DNA of 64,000 bases from an uncultured Catenibacillus sp. GTDB lineage: Bacteria > Bacillota > Clostridia > Lachnospirales > Lachnospiraceae. How positions within the stretch are numbered: the first letter of the stretch is position 1; each line of letters begins with the position of its first letter. The position numbers and the translations under genes are program-made. The notes beneath the pieces are model-generated. The model did not search any database and had not been told where the DNA came from. It worked only from the letters and a program-made list of their open reading frames with translations. The stretch covers positions 62,001-126,000 of the forward strand of contig CAKRHR010000001.1 in the NCBI GenBank assembly GCA_934339005.1. Direction: 5' to 3'. This document shows, in pieces, positions 9,066 through 18,305 of the stretch.

Positions 9066-9098
9066 ACCCTTTCTGTCACCAAAAAGTACAGAAAGGGT
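9066..9098 (+). terminator. Terminator after punA
   Basis: ACCCTTTCTGT (9066-9076) and ACAGAAAGGGT (9088-9098) form an 11-bp stem followed by ATTTTTG. Confidence 0.85.
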
Positions 9099-9139
9099 AT
9101 TTTTGATTTATATTGTGCAAAAAATTGAAAAAATTTGAT

Positions 9140-9176
9140 GTCGAATCTTGATATATTTTGACAAATGATTTATCAT
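9140..9176 (+). promoter_or_regulatory. Promoter of the second acyltransferase module, with GTCGAAT box
   Basis: TTGATA (9148-9153), 17-base spacer, TATCAT (9171-9176), preceded by GTCGAAT (9140-9146). It repeats the arrangement and several spacer bases of 3584-3620. Confidence 0.65.
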
Positions 9177-9283
9177 AATAAAGTAATTTTTAATGTAGTC
9201 AAAAGATAGTAAGTATATAAATGAAAGAATGTACAATCTAAATTTACGTTTAAAGAACATAATCTATAAGGGGTGATACTTAC

Positions 9284-10714
9284 ATGGTTTTTTCCAGTCT
9301 GTTTTTTGTTTATTTTTTTCTTGCGTTGAATTTACTTATTTACACACGCGTGCATAAGATGTCAACACGTAACTGGATAATGTTGATATTTTCACTTGTT
9401 TTCTATGCCTGGGGTGGGCCTAGGTATTTAGTTTTACTTGTATTTATGACCTTTGTCAGTTGGATCATGGCACTTCTTATTGAAAAAAACAGCGAACAGA
9501 AAAAACTTCTTTTAATCATTGCATGTGTGATTGAGCTTGGCTTGCTTGCTATTTTTAAATATACCGGATTTTTCCTTGGCGGTCTGCATGCAATTACCGG
9601 TTTTCCGAAAGTTGTACCCGAAATTGCTTTACCGATTGGCATTTCATTTTACACATTCCAGTTGCTGTCCTATGTGATTGATGTGTATCGTGGTGAAGTG
9701 CATGCACAGAAAAAATTCTGGCTGCTTTTGTTATACGCAAGTCTTTTTCATCAGTGTATTGCTGGACCAATTGTCCGTTATCAGGACGTTGCAGAGGAAA
9801 TTAAGTACAGAAAAATGACACTCAAAGAGTTTAGCAAAGGTATTAAACGTTTTTGCACTGGTCTGGCAAAGAAAGCGATTCTTGCCAATGGTTGTGCGGC
9901 GATTGCGGATACGTTTTTGCTGACTTCGGATACAGGGGCACTTGCCCAGGTACCTGCCGTAGGTCTGTGGCTTGGGGCACTGGCATTTATGCTGGAGATT
10001 TATCTTGATTTTTCTGCCTATTCAGATATGGCGATTGGTATGGGGCTGATGATAGGCTTCCATTATAAAGAAAACTTTGATTATCCGTATATGTCGGCAT
10101 CTATCACAGATTTCTGGCGTCGTTGGCATATTTCACTTGGTTCTTTCTTCAGGGATTACGTGTATATTCCGCTGGGCGGCAATCGTAAAGGCATGAAGCG
10201 TATGATAATCAATATGTTTGTTGTCTGGTTTTTGACAGGTATGTGGCATGGTGCAAGCTGGAATTATATTTTCTGGGGACTGTACTTTTTTGTATTTCTT
10301 GTCATTGAGAAAAAGTGGTTGCTAAAGAAATTTGAAATATTACCATCTATCGTATCTCATCTATATGCTTTGATCGTACTTTACTTTGGATGGATATTAT
10401 TTAAGTTTGAAAACTTCTCAGCTTTAGGTCTGGCACTCAAGGGAATGTTTGGATTAAACGGCAACGGCTGGTCAGATATGCAGGTTGGTTTAAGTTTTAA
10501 AAATAATATTTTCTTCCTTATTTTTGCAATCATTGCTTCAACACCATTGTTGAAAAAAATACATAAAAAAGTTGTTGACTGGTACAGAAAAAACAAAAAG
10601 ATGCCATATGTGGTTTATGCATATGAGATTATCAGTCCGATTGTTTTGCTTATTTTATCAACTATGGCATTGGTTGGAAACAGTTATAATCCATTTTTGT
10701 ATTTTCAGTTTTGA
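9284..10714 (+). CDS. MBOAT-family O-acyltransferase, second copy
   Basis: 476-residue polytopic membrane acyltransferase, paralogous to the one at 5125. Same landmarks: LPIGISFYTFQLLSYVIDVY, IAGPIVRYQDV, ITDFWRRWHISLGSFFRDY, and His322 in TGMWHGASW; both end in NPFLYFxF. Start ATG follows AAGGGGTG. Paired with the DHHW gene at 10917. Having two complete pairs suggests two acceptor polymers, two conditions, or two acyl groups; sequence does not decide. Confidence 0.9.
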   Translation: MVFSSLFFVYFFLALNLLIYTRVHKMSTRNWIMLIFSLVFYAWGGPRYLVLLVFMTFVSWIMALLIEKNSEQKKLLLIIACVIELGLLAIFKYTGFFLGGLHAITGFPKVVPEIALPIGISFYTFQLLSYVIDVYRGEVHAQKKFWLLLLYASLFHQCIAGPIVRYQDVAEEIKYRKMTLKEFSKGIKRFCTGLAKKAILANGCAAIADTFLLTSDTGALAQVPAVGLWLGALAFMLEIYLDFSAYSDMAIGMGLMIGFHYKENFDYPYMSASITDFWRRWHISLGSFFRDYVYIPLGGNRKGMKRMIINMFVVWFLTGMWHGASWNYIFWGLYFFVFLVIEKKWLLKKFEILPSIVSHLYALIVLYFGWILFKFENFSALGLALKGMFGLNGNGWSDMQVGLSFKNNIFFLIFAIIASTPLLKKIHKKVVDWYRKNKKMPYVVYAYEIISPIVLLILSTMALVGNSYNPFLYFQF

Positions 10715-10765
10715 CGTAAGCGCCAAATGGTTCAATTATGTCTGCGAAAATAAGTGAGTGATACA

Positions 10766-10862
10766 TTTACTTTTGACACTCATATCTTATTATAATTTAT
10801 AAAAAATACAATGATAAAATGTCAGGTGTAAAGTCAAACACCTTATCGTGCAAGCACGAACG
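10766..10862 (+). repeat. Dispersed intergenic repeat, two motifs
   Basis: A 21-base motif at 10766-10786 recurs at 25835-25855 with one mismatch. A second motif at 10831-10862, AAGTC..ACACCTTATCGTG followed by CACGAACG, recurs with 24 of 32 matches at 26474-26505. GTGC/GCAC inside the second motif forms a small hairpin. Lies in the 5' region of the second DHHW gene; function unknown. Confidence 0.55.
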
Positions 10863-10916
10863 AAATTTTGAACTTTAGCCTTTGACATCACGATAATTTT
10901 GGTGGAGATGTACATC

Positions 10917-12308
10917 ATGAAAATAAAAAATAATCTGACAAAGGATGAAAAAATAAAAATTAAGAAGAAGTATCTCATCACAAAAAAGCGTGTTTTTCTG
11001 ACAGTCCTGTTTGCCATTGGTTTCATAGGCCTGCTCATACCGCTCAGACCCAAAACATCTGTGCTTGAGAAACGTGAACTGGAGAAATTTCCAAAGTTTA
11101 CATTGAGTTCTTTTTGGGATGGCAGTTATTTTTCTGCAATCTCGACATGGTATGCAGATACATTTCCTTTCAGGGAACAGCTTTTGAGTGCAAATTCAGC
11201 GTTTAAAAATCTCTATGGTGTTCAGGGTGAGCAGATTGTCATGAATACAGAGCAGACTGCTGATGAGATTCCAACAGGCAGTCTGGTGCTTCCGGAAACA
11301 TCTGAGGGAGAGTCACAGGAAACTGAAACAGAAACCGAAGTCGAAACGGAAGAGGAAACTTATGAAGACGGTGCGATTCATGATGTGCCGGAAATGTCGG
11401 GCAATGTTTATGTAACCGGAGATACGGCTTTCAGTGTGTTCTATTTTGACCTTGATGGTTCTAATGCCTATATCCAGATGATGAATAAGGCGCAGAAGCG
11501 ATTGGAAGGTATCGCAGATGTTTATGATATTTTAGTGCCGACAAGTCTTGGTATTTGTCTGGATGAGGATGCACAGAAAGAAATCGGTGCGAGTCTGCAA
11601 AGTGATGCCATGGATTATGTGGTTTCAAGCATCAATTCAATTAACGATAAAGTAAAAACAGTGAATACATTTGATACATTGAAAAAACATAACAGTGAGT
11701 ACATCTATTTCCGGACAGATCATCACTGGACTGCGCTTGGTGCTTACTACGCATACCAGGATTTCTGCAAGGTTAAGGGGATTGAGGCAGAAACAATAAA
11801 TTCTTTTGAAACTATGGAATTTCCCGGCTTTGTCGGCAGCTTTTATGCAAGCAGCAATCAGGTGGCTTCTCTTAAAGAAAATCCGGACACAGTGACTGCA
11901 TATATTCCAAAGGATACAAATGATATGTTTTTCTATGACAGTAGTCTGCAAAAAATTAATTGGAAAATTATCAATGATGTGTCTGAATATGCAGAAAATT
12001 CTAAATATGCAACATTTATTGCCGGAGATGAGATATATGCTCAGATTGATAATCCGGTGTTGGATGATGGTTCATCCTGTGTTGTCATTAAAGAGTCTTT
12101 TGGTGATGCATTTATTCCGTTCCTTGTAGACCATTATCAGCATATTTATATTGTCGATTACAGATATTTTTATAAATATCCTGAATATAACAACAGTGTT
12201 TACGAACTTGTGAAGGATAAAAACGTGCAGGATGTTATTTTTATCAATAATGTGTCTGCAATGACTACAGAAAAAAGTGCAGCTCTGATGAGTGAGCTGT
12301 TTGATTAG
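10917..12308 (+). CDS. DHHW-family (AlgX/AlgJ-like) protein, second copy
   Basis: 463 residues from the ATG at 10917, chosen because GGTGGAG lies 9 bases upstream; earlier in-frame starts at 10899 and 10908 overlap that site. Basic N-terminus, membrane segment VFLTVLFAIGFIGLLIP, then an extracellular SGNH-like domain with D268-H269-H270-W271 in FRTDHHWTALG. An acidic Glu/Thr-rich linker lies at about residues 118-150. Works by inference with the MBOAT protein upstream. The 200-base gap between the two contains the dispersed repeat motifs. Confidence 0.85.
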   Translation: MKIKNNLTKDEKIKIKKKYLITKKRVFLTVLFAIGFIGLLIPLRPKTSVLEKRELEKFPKFTLSSFWDGSYFSAISTWYADTFPFREQLLSANSAFKNLYGVQGEQIVMNTEQTADEIPTGSLVLPETSEGESQETETETEVETEEETYEDGAIHDVPEMSGNVYVTGDTAFSVFYFDLDGSNAYIQMMNKAQKRLEGIADVYDILVPTSLGICLDEDAQKEIGASLQSDAMDYVVSSINSINDKVKTVNTFDTLKKHNSEYIYFRTDHHWTALGAYYAYQDFCKVKGIEAETINSFETMEFPGFVGSFYASSNQVASLKENPDTVTAYIPKDTNDMFFYDSSLQKINWKIINDVSEYAENSKYATFIAGDEIYAQIDNPVLDDGSSCVVIKESFGDAFIPFLVDHYQHIYIVDYRYFYKYPEYNNSVYELVKDKNVQDVIFINNVSAMTTEKSAALMSELFD

Positions 12309-12340
12309 AACTTGGTTAAAATTTGCTTAAAATTCAGTTG

Positions 12341-12384
12341 AAGCCGATATGGTGGTTTGAAAAAACTACCGTATCGGCTTTTTT
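12341..12384 (+). terminator. Terminator after the second DHHW gene
   Basis: AAGCCGATATGGT (12341-12353) and ACCGTATCGGCTT (12368-12380), one G-U pair, followed by TTTTTT. Confidence 0.85.
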
Positions 12385-12411
12385 GCTTTTATACAAAAAT
12401 TGGAAAAGCAG

Positions 12412-12482
12412 TTGAATTCAATATATAACGGTGTTATAATCAAAAAAGAATTAGTTTGGACTAACAACAAGAAGTTATAACT
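12412..12482 (+). promoter_or_regulatory. Promoter and putative operators of the MacB-like ABC transporter
   Basis: TTGAAT (12412-12417), 17-base spacer, TATAAT (12435-12440). Just downstream are two short palindromes, TTAGT-TTGG-ACTAA (12451-12464) and AGTTATAACT (12473-12482), positioned for a repressor. No regulator gene is next to the operon, so the binding protein is unknown. Confidence 0.6.
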
Positions 12483-12532
12483 AATTAAAAGCTATGTAAA
12501 TTGTGAATAACAAAAGTAAGGAAGGGAATGTT

Positions 12533-13249
12533 ATGTCAGAAAAAGAAATAAAATTTTTGGAAATCGTTGATTTGAAGAAAGGCTTTGGCAGCGGTGAAAC
12601 AAGACAGGAGGTTCTTCGCGGCATGAATTTTTCTGTGGATAAAGGTGAGTTTTGCGTATTGCTTGGACCATCCGGCTCAGGTAAATCAACACTGTTAAAT
12701 ATTATTGGCGGTATCGACAATGCTGATTCTGGCTATATTTCCATTGATGGCGATAAGCTTGAGGAACTCGGCGAAAAGAAGCTGACCCTTTATCGCAGAA
12801 AACATCTTGGATATGTTTTCCAGATGTACAATTTGATCAGCAATTTAAATGTCAAAGAAAATATCGAGGTTGGTGCGTATCTGTCAGATAATCCTCTGGA
12901 AATTGATGATTTGCTACATACGTTAGGTCTGTATGAACACCGCTATAAATTGCCAAACCAGCTTTCCGGCGGTCAGCAGCAGCGCGTATCTATTGGCCGT
13001 GCTATTGTAAAAAATCCGGATATTTTGCTGTGCGATGAGCCAACAGGTGCTCTGGATTACAAAACTTCCAAGGAAATCTTAAAACTCATTGAAGATATTA
13101 ATGTGAAATATGGCAACACGATTATCATGGTGACACATAATGAAGCCATCAAAAATATGGCAGACCATATTATCAAGCTGCGTGATGGTGAGATTCGTCT
13201 GAACGAAAAGAATCCAAATAAGATTTCTGCAACAGATTTGGAATGGTAG
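12533..13249 (+). CDS. ABC transporter ATP-binding protein (MacB/LolD type)
   Basis: 238 residues from ATG 12533 (GGAAGGG six bases upstream); the in-frame GTG at 12503 lacks a good ribosome site. Walker A GPSGSGKST, Q-loop YVFQMYNLI, signature LSGGQQQRVSIGRA, Walker B ILLCDEPTGALD and the H-loop VTHN are all intact. The DEPTGALD form and the partner with FtsX domains place it in the MacB/LolD group, which drives mechanotransmission, lipoprotein or peptide export rather than import. Nine-base gap to the permease gene. Confidence 0.92.
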   Translation: MSEKEIKFLEIVDLKKGFGSGETRQEVLRGMNFSVDKGEFCVLLGPSGSGKSTLLNIIGGIDNADSGYISIDGDKLEELGEKKLTLYRRKHLGYVFQMYNLISNLNVKENIEVGAYLSDNPLEIDDLLHTLGLYEHRYKLPNQLSGGQQQRVSIGRAIVKNPDILLCDEPTGALDYKTSKEILKLIEDINVKYGNTIIMVTHNEAIKNMADHIIKLRDGEIRLNEKNPNKISATDLEW

Positions 13250-13261
13250 GGGGCGGAATTG

Positions 13262-15637
13262 ATGAAGAAGAAAAAAATCAAAAAACCGTTAATCAAACGC
13301 ATTCCAAAAGAACTGGCAGGCGAGTGGAAAAAATATCTCGTTGTGGGATTATTCCTGATATTGATGATTGGCGCTGTTTCGGGTATGTATGTTGCCAATG
13401 AAAGTATGATGACATCTATCGAAAAGGGAAAGACGACATACAAGCTGGAAAATGGTCATTTTGAACTTAATGAAAAAGCCGATGCCGATGTCATAAAAGC
13501 TATCGAAGAAGGCAAAACGGATGATGTTGATAAGTTTTATCCGGATGACGATGACGTTCAGTCTGTTACTGCCTCAATCTACGAAAATTTCTATCGAAAT
13601 GAAGATGAAGACTATAATAATGATGATGTTGTGGATGGAACGATTCGTATTTTTTCCAAAACTGAGGAAATCAACGAGGCCAGTATTAATGAAGGCCGTT
13701 TGCCTGAAAATGAAAATGAAATTGCCATTGACCGTATGCATGCAGATAATGTCGGTGTGAAAGTCGGCGATACGATTATGGTCAGCGGAGAAAAATTTGA
13801 GATTGTTGGTTTGATTGCCTATGTCAACTACGCGACATTGCATGAAAAATCAACAGATATGATGTTTGATGCTTTAAAATTTGATGTTGCCATGGTGACG
13901 CAGGAGGGCTTTGACCGCTGCCACAAATCCATTCATTATACATATGCCTGGAAGTATGACAAAGCACCTGCAGATGACATTGAGGAAAAACAGTTATCTG
14001 ACAACTTCTTAAAAATCGTATTTACGCAGGCTGTGATGAATGGCTACAGTGTTGAGGAATATCTTCCGGCTTATGCTAATTCAGCGATTCATTTTGCTAC
14101 AGATGATATGGGATCTGACGAATCTATGGGCGGTGTACTCTTGGATATCCTGATTGTGATTATTGCATTTATTTTTGCCATTACGATCAGTAATACGATG
14201 GTGAAGGAATCCCAGGCCATTGGTACACTGCGTGCCATGGGCTACACAAGAGGTGAACTTGCCAGACATTATCTGGCGATGCCTGTTATTGTGACAGTCA
14301 TCGCGGCTTTGATTGGTAACCTGCTTGGTTATACAGTATTTAAAAATGTCGTTGTCAGCATGTATTATAACAGCTACAGTCTGCCAAATTACGAAACCAT
14401 CTGGAATGCGACAGCGTTTGTCAAAACCACGGTTGTTCCTTTGATTTTAATGTTTGTCATTAATCTGATTGTCATTATCAGAATGTTGCATCATACACCG
14501 CTGCAGTTTTTACGTCATGACCTGAAGAAAAAACAGCGCAAGAAAACGATTCGCCTGCCGAAATGGTCATTTTTTGCCCGCTTCCGCATGCGTATCATGT
14601 TTCAGAACGTAGCAAATTATATCGTATTGTTTGTGGGTATTTTATTTATTATGGTTATGCTTGCAATGGCAGTCGGCATGCCAAGTACACTGGATTACTA
14701 CAAGCAAAAAGCACCTGAAATGATGCTCGCAAAATATCAGTATGTGTTAAAATCCTATAAAGACAGCAATGGCGATGTAATTAAAACAGACACAAAGGAT
14801 GCGGAAGTTTTCAGTATGAAATCATTGCTTCGAAAGAGTGATGCGTTGGATGAGGAAATTTCAGTCTATGGCATAGCTGATGACAGTCAGTATATTCAGA
14901 TTGATGATTTGAAGTCCTTAAATGAGGATGAGATTTATATTTCTGCACCCCTCTGCGAAAAATATGACTATGCTGTTGGCGACACGATAACGCTTGATGA
15001 AAAATACGAGCATAAACAGTATGATTTAAAGATTGCCGGTATTTATGATGACTGTGCAAGTCTGGCAGTGTTTATGCCGGTGGATAATTACAGAACACTT
15101 TTTAACCTGGATGAGGAAGCCTTCACCGGTTATCTGTCAGATACAGAGGTTACGGATATTGATGAAGAACTGATAGCCTCAGTCATTACAGTACGCGATA
15201 TTACTAAAATGAGTGACCAGTTAGACCATTCAATGGGCTCATACATGACCTATTTCCAGGTAGTGTGCATACTTTTGTCCGCAGTCATGATTTATCTACT
15301 GACAAAGATTATCATCGAGAAAAATGAAAATGCTATTTCCATGACAAAGATTCTCGGTTACACCAACGGTGAAATTGCAAGATTATACCTTGTTTCAACG
15401 ACCATTATTGTTATTATCGCAGATGCCATCAGCGTGATACTTGGTACACTGATCATGAAATTTGCATGGAAGATGATGCTTGCAACCTTCAGTGGTTGGT
15501 TTGCATTTGAAATGCAGCCAATCGGTTATGTGAAGATGTTTGTATTCGTTTTGATTGGTTATATGATAGTCATGTTCTTTGATTTCAGGCGCATCCGAAA
15601 AGTTCCGATGGACCAGGCGTTAAAGAATGTGGAATAA
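13262..15637 (+). CDS. FtsX-domain ABC transporter permease
   Basis: 791 residues from ATG 13262, preceded by AGGGGGCGG; a TTG one codon earlier is less likely. Layout: N-terminal membrane segment (about 25-45), a long acidic extracellular domain, three membrane helices with the FtsX block around SNTMVKESQAIGTLRAMGYTRGELARHYL (core only), a second extracellular domain, and a final set of three helices with ISMTKILGYTNGEIARLYL. Two FtsX repeats in one chain suggest it can work with the upstream ATPase as a complete transporter. Substrate unknown; relatives act in antimicrobial peptide resistance and export. Confidence 0.88.
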   Translation: MKKKKIKKPLIKRIPKELAGEWKKYLVVGLFLILMIGAVSGMYVANESMMTSIEKGKTTYKLENGHFELNEKADADVIKAIEEGKTDDVDKFYPDDDDVQSVTASIYENFYRNEDEDYNNDDVVDGTIRIFSKTEEINEASINEGRLPENENEIAIDRMHADNVGVKVGDTIMVSGEKFEIVGLIAYVNYATLHEKSTDMMFDALKFDVAMVTQEGFDRCHKSIHYTYAWKYDKAPADDIEEKQLSDNFLKIVFTQAVMNGYSVEEYLPAYANSAIHFATDDMGSDESMGGVLLDILIVIIAFIFAITISNTMVKESQAIGTLRAMGYTRGELARHYLAMPVIVTVIAALIGNLLGYTVFKNVVVSMYYNSYSLPNYETIWNATAFVKTTVVPLILMFVINLIVIIRMLHHTPLQFLRHDLKKKQRKKTIRLPKWSFFARFRMRIMFQNVANYIVLFVGILFIMVMLAMAVGMPSTLDYYKQKAPEMMLAKYQYVLKSYKDSNGDVIKTDTKDAEVFSMKSLLRKSDALDEEISVYGIADDSQYIQIDDLKSLNEDEIYISAPLCEKYDYAVGDTITLDEKYEHKQYDLKIAGIYDDCASLAVFMPVDNYRTLFNLDEEAFTGYLSDTEVTDIDEELIASVITVRDITKMSDQLDHSMGSYMTYFQVVCILLSAVMIYLLTKIIIEKNENAISMTKILGYTNGEIARLYLVSTTIIVIIADAISVILGTLIMKFAWKMMLATFSGWFAFEMQPIGYVKMFVFVLIGYMIVMFFDFRRIRKVPMDQALKNVE

Positions 15638-15658
15638 AATGAAATAAAAATGATATTT

Positions 15659-15688
15659 ATCAGGGGCAGTGTAATGCCCCTGATTTTG
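15659..15688. terminator. Terminator between convergent ABC permease and AraC-GH39 genes
   Basis: ATCAGGGGCA (15659-15668) and TGCCCCTGAT (15675-15684), then TTTT. It can serve the plus-strand operon; the minus-strand side has an A-rich flank that would give a U tract as well. Confidence 0.85.
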
Positions 15689-15700
15689 TATATAGAAATT

Positions 15701-18115
15701 TTAATGCCATGAAAGCTGGATAAGGCGTATTTCCAAAGACTGCAGAGTTCGCGTCAGATAAAAACAGTTTGAAAAATTTTCAGACTGGCTTGAGGTAAAA
15801 GGCACGGAAACGGAATGAATAAAATTAATACTATCCTGTTGTTCTAAAGAAATAAAACCGGAGTTTTCCCATGCATCATAAATACTGCCGTGGTCGTGAT
15901 TAATCACCGTTTCGCGTATATAAAATTCCGTTGCAAAATCACAAAACAGAGGAATGGTTATTTCCATATCAGAAGCGCCATTAAATGCGGTATAACGGTT
16001 TTGATAAGTAATATCAAAAGTATTTTTTTCAGCGGTTTTGTTATGATAATGGATATAGTGATAAAGTATAATCTGAAAACTGTTTTCTGTTCTTGCGATA
16101 AAGTAATGATTGCCGGAGGCCACATACAATGAACCAAGCTGGCGCAATAACTGATACATATAATAAATAGGTTTTTTCATATCCTGAAGTGTAAAAAGTC
16201 CAATACCTCCAGGGAAAAAAGGTGTACTTGTCGGGGTACCGCCCATCAAATCAGAAAGGCTGTAAGTACAAAATTCCACAGGAATATCTTTGGCATCCAA
16301 AATATTTTTTAAAGCATAAACAGCACGATAAAGGGTATCGTTTAAATAGTTGTAACCCACATAAAAATCCCAGGACATAAGAAGCACTGGTATGGAAACA
16401 GAATAATGCTTTTTTAAAAGGTGTATAAAATTTGTCAGATATTCGCTGAGTTCATCTGGATTTTCTGAAAAAATCTGCTGCGTATCTGCCAATTCAAATC
16501 CATGGGAAAAAGTCACAGGATGGTGATTCAGACAGATGAAGTCTGGAAATGTGTTCGTAAGCTGACACTGGTCCAGAAAATGAAAAAGTTCGTTATCAGG
16601 CAGTTCAAAGTTTGAAAGAAAATAAGGCGAACCAATCCGGATTGAAGGATTACATGCACGCAGAATACGATATGTTGTCTGATAGAAGTCTACTAATTCA
16701 TCAAATGAACGATAATATTTCCAGGATGGATTGTTAAGATAAATGCCAACACCAATGCGCCAAAAAGAAACATAGTCCTTACCATAGCGAAATTCACAGT
16801 GAGCAATAAAGGATGACAGGAAAAACTGCCATTTTGAAATATCTTCGATGGTAGATACTTTGCCTTTGGTAATCAGTAATGTTGGTGGATTATCAATGAT
16901 TATATGTGGAAATATACCAAGATGATACAAAAAATCAAGCACATTATCCACATCAGCATAATTCATATGACTGATACCATCAGAATCCTCATAATAAATA
17001 TGCATTTCATCAGATAATAAAGTCTGGATATGAACATATGTAAAATGAAAATCATGATGCGCTTCTTTTAACTGACGCTGATATTGTTCATAAAGAAGAA
17101 AACGTGCATCACTTAAAAAAAGCGTATGCAAATAATGATGTTTCCAACGGGTGCCTGCAGTGGATAACTGAACAGGTGCAGCAATAGTTTTTTTAGTCTG
17201 TTTTTGAAATTCCGGTATATGAAAGGTACCGGATGCGGCATATTTTTGAAATAAAGCCTGCCTTGTGTCAAGGGTACTTCCTGTATTTAATCCGGACTGG
17301 GGTGAAGTATTGTGCTGTTTGCGATAGACCCCAGGCAGCATATGCATGGTATTTTGAAAAATATGCGCCATAGACCTTGCATTTGCAAAACCACAGACTT
17401 CAGCAATATATTCCAGGGATTCAGAGGTCGTCTGCAACATAAAAACGGCATGGGAAAGACGAACCTGCTGGATATATTCAAAGGGGCTTATATGAAGCAG
17501 ATCCCTGAATAATTTTGAAAGATATTGTGGTGTAATAAAAAATGCAGCCGCCAGAGTATCCATTGTCAGATGTTTTGTGTAGTGGAGGTTAATATATCGA
17601 CAGATATCTACAATTCTCTGATGCTTGTCCGAAGATGACAGTTCTGATTTTTTTTGATTTTCCACAGAAAAATATTCAATTAAATGACTCATTATTTGAA
17701 TAGATAAAGCTTCACAAAGCATTGTCGAAGCATCTGTTGCCTTAAAAAAGCATAGTGCGTAGCGGGATAAATATTGCTTAAGCTGAAAAATATGGATGGT
17801 GTCTGAGATTTTTAACATAAAGTATTCAGAAAATAATTCTGAAATACATGCTTTAAAACGGTTTTCAAAAACAGAAAAGCAAAATGCTTCATAAGCAGAA
17901 ACAGGTTCAATGGTGTATAAAGAAAACTTGTTTAATAAAAAAAGCTCATCACTGTTTATTCTATATGTTTGAAACTGTTTGGTAGAGGCTTCATAAATAC
18001 GCAGTGTCAGTGTGCCTGATGAAACCCAGAAAATCTGAGTATTTTCAGATACAGACAGGACAGGCTGCGGTTGATTAAAAAAAGAAAGCTCTATGGGATA
18101 AGGATAAGTTTTCAT
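15701..18115 (-). CDS. AraC-family regulator fused to an inactive GH39-like domain
   Basis: 804 residues. Residues about 1-150 form a cupin-like sensor; about 165-275 carry two helix-turn-helix units (LTMDTLAAAFFITPQYLSKLF and SLEYIAEVCGFANARSMAHIF; cores only). The remaining 500 residues resemble a GH39 beta-xylosidase TIM barrel plus beta domain: FTYVHIQTLLSDEM, HMNYADVDNVLDFLYHLGIFPHI and a segment like the family's WxFEVWNEPN. Where GH39 enzymes have the acid/base Glu of NEP the sequence reads WRIGVGIYLNNP (Tyr near 459), and at the nucleophile TEW it reads MSW (Ser near 581). The domain is therefore probably a sugar sensor, not an enzyme. Divergent from the solute-binding gene at 18306, its likely target. 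Start follows AAGGAGG. Confidence 0.8.
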   Translation of the reverse strand: MKTYPYPIELSFFNQPQPVLSVSENTQIFWVSSGTLTLRIYEASTKQFQTYRINSDELFLLNKFSLYTIEPVSAYEAFCFSVFENRFKACISELFSEYFMLKISDTIHIFQLKQYLSRYALCFFKATDASTMLCEALSIQIMSHLIEYFSVENQKKSELSSSDKHQRIVDICRYINLHYTKHLTMDTLAAAFFITPQYLSKLFRDLLHISPFEYIQQVRLSHAVFMLQTTSESLEYIAEVCGFANARSMAHIFQNTMHMLPGVYRKQHNTSPQSGLNTGSTLDTRQALFQKYAASGTFHIPEFQKQTKKTIAAPVQLSTAGTRWKHHYLHTLFLSDARFLLYEQYQRQLKEAHHDFHFTYVHIQTLLSDEMHIYYEDSDGISHMNYADVDNVLDFLYHLGIFPHIIIDNPPTLLITKGKVSTIEDISKWQFFLSSFIAHCEFRYGKDYVSFWRIGVGIYLNNPSWKYYRSFDELVDFYQTTYRILRACNPSIRIGSPYFLSNFELPDNELFHFLDQCQLTNTFPDFICLNHHPVTFSHGFELADTQQIFSENPDELSEYLTNFIHLLKKHYSVSIPVLLMSWDFYVGYNYLNDTLYRAVYALKNILDAKDIPVEFCTYSLSDLMGGTPTSTPFFPGGIGLFTLQDMKKPIYYMYQLLRQLGSLYVASGNHYFIARTENSFQIILYHYIHYHNKTAEKNTFDITYQNRYTAFNGASDMEITIPLFCDFATEFYIRETVINHDHGSIYDAWENSGFISLEQQDSINFIHSVSVPFTSSQSENFSNCFYLTRTLQSLEIRLIQLSWH

Positions 18116-18305
18116 TTTAACATCCTCCTTGTGTGTAAAAAAAATAAAATAAATACAGCTAAATCATAAACTAAAAAATGAAAAATAACAATAACATTAT
18201 TTAAAAACATAAAATATAAAAGACAGAAAAATATATTTGCACATTATCATCAACAAAGTATTGTAATATAATACGGACAAGATAAAAAACAAGGGGGAAA
18301 ATCCT

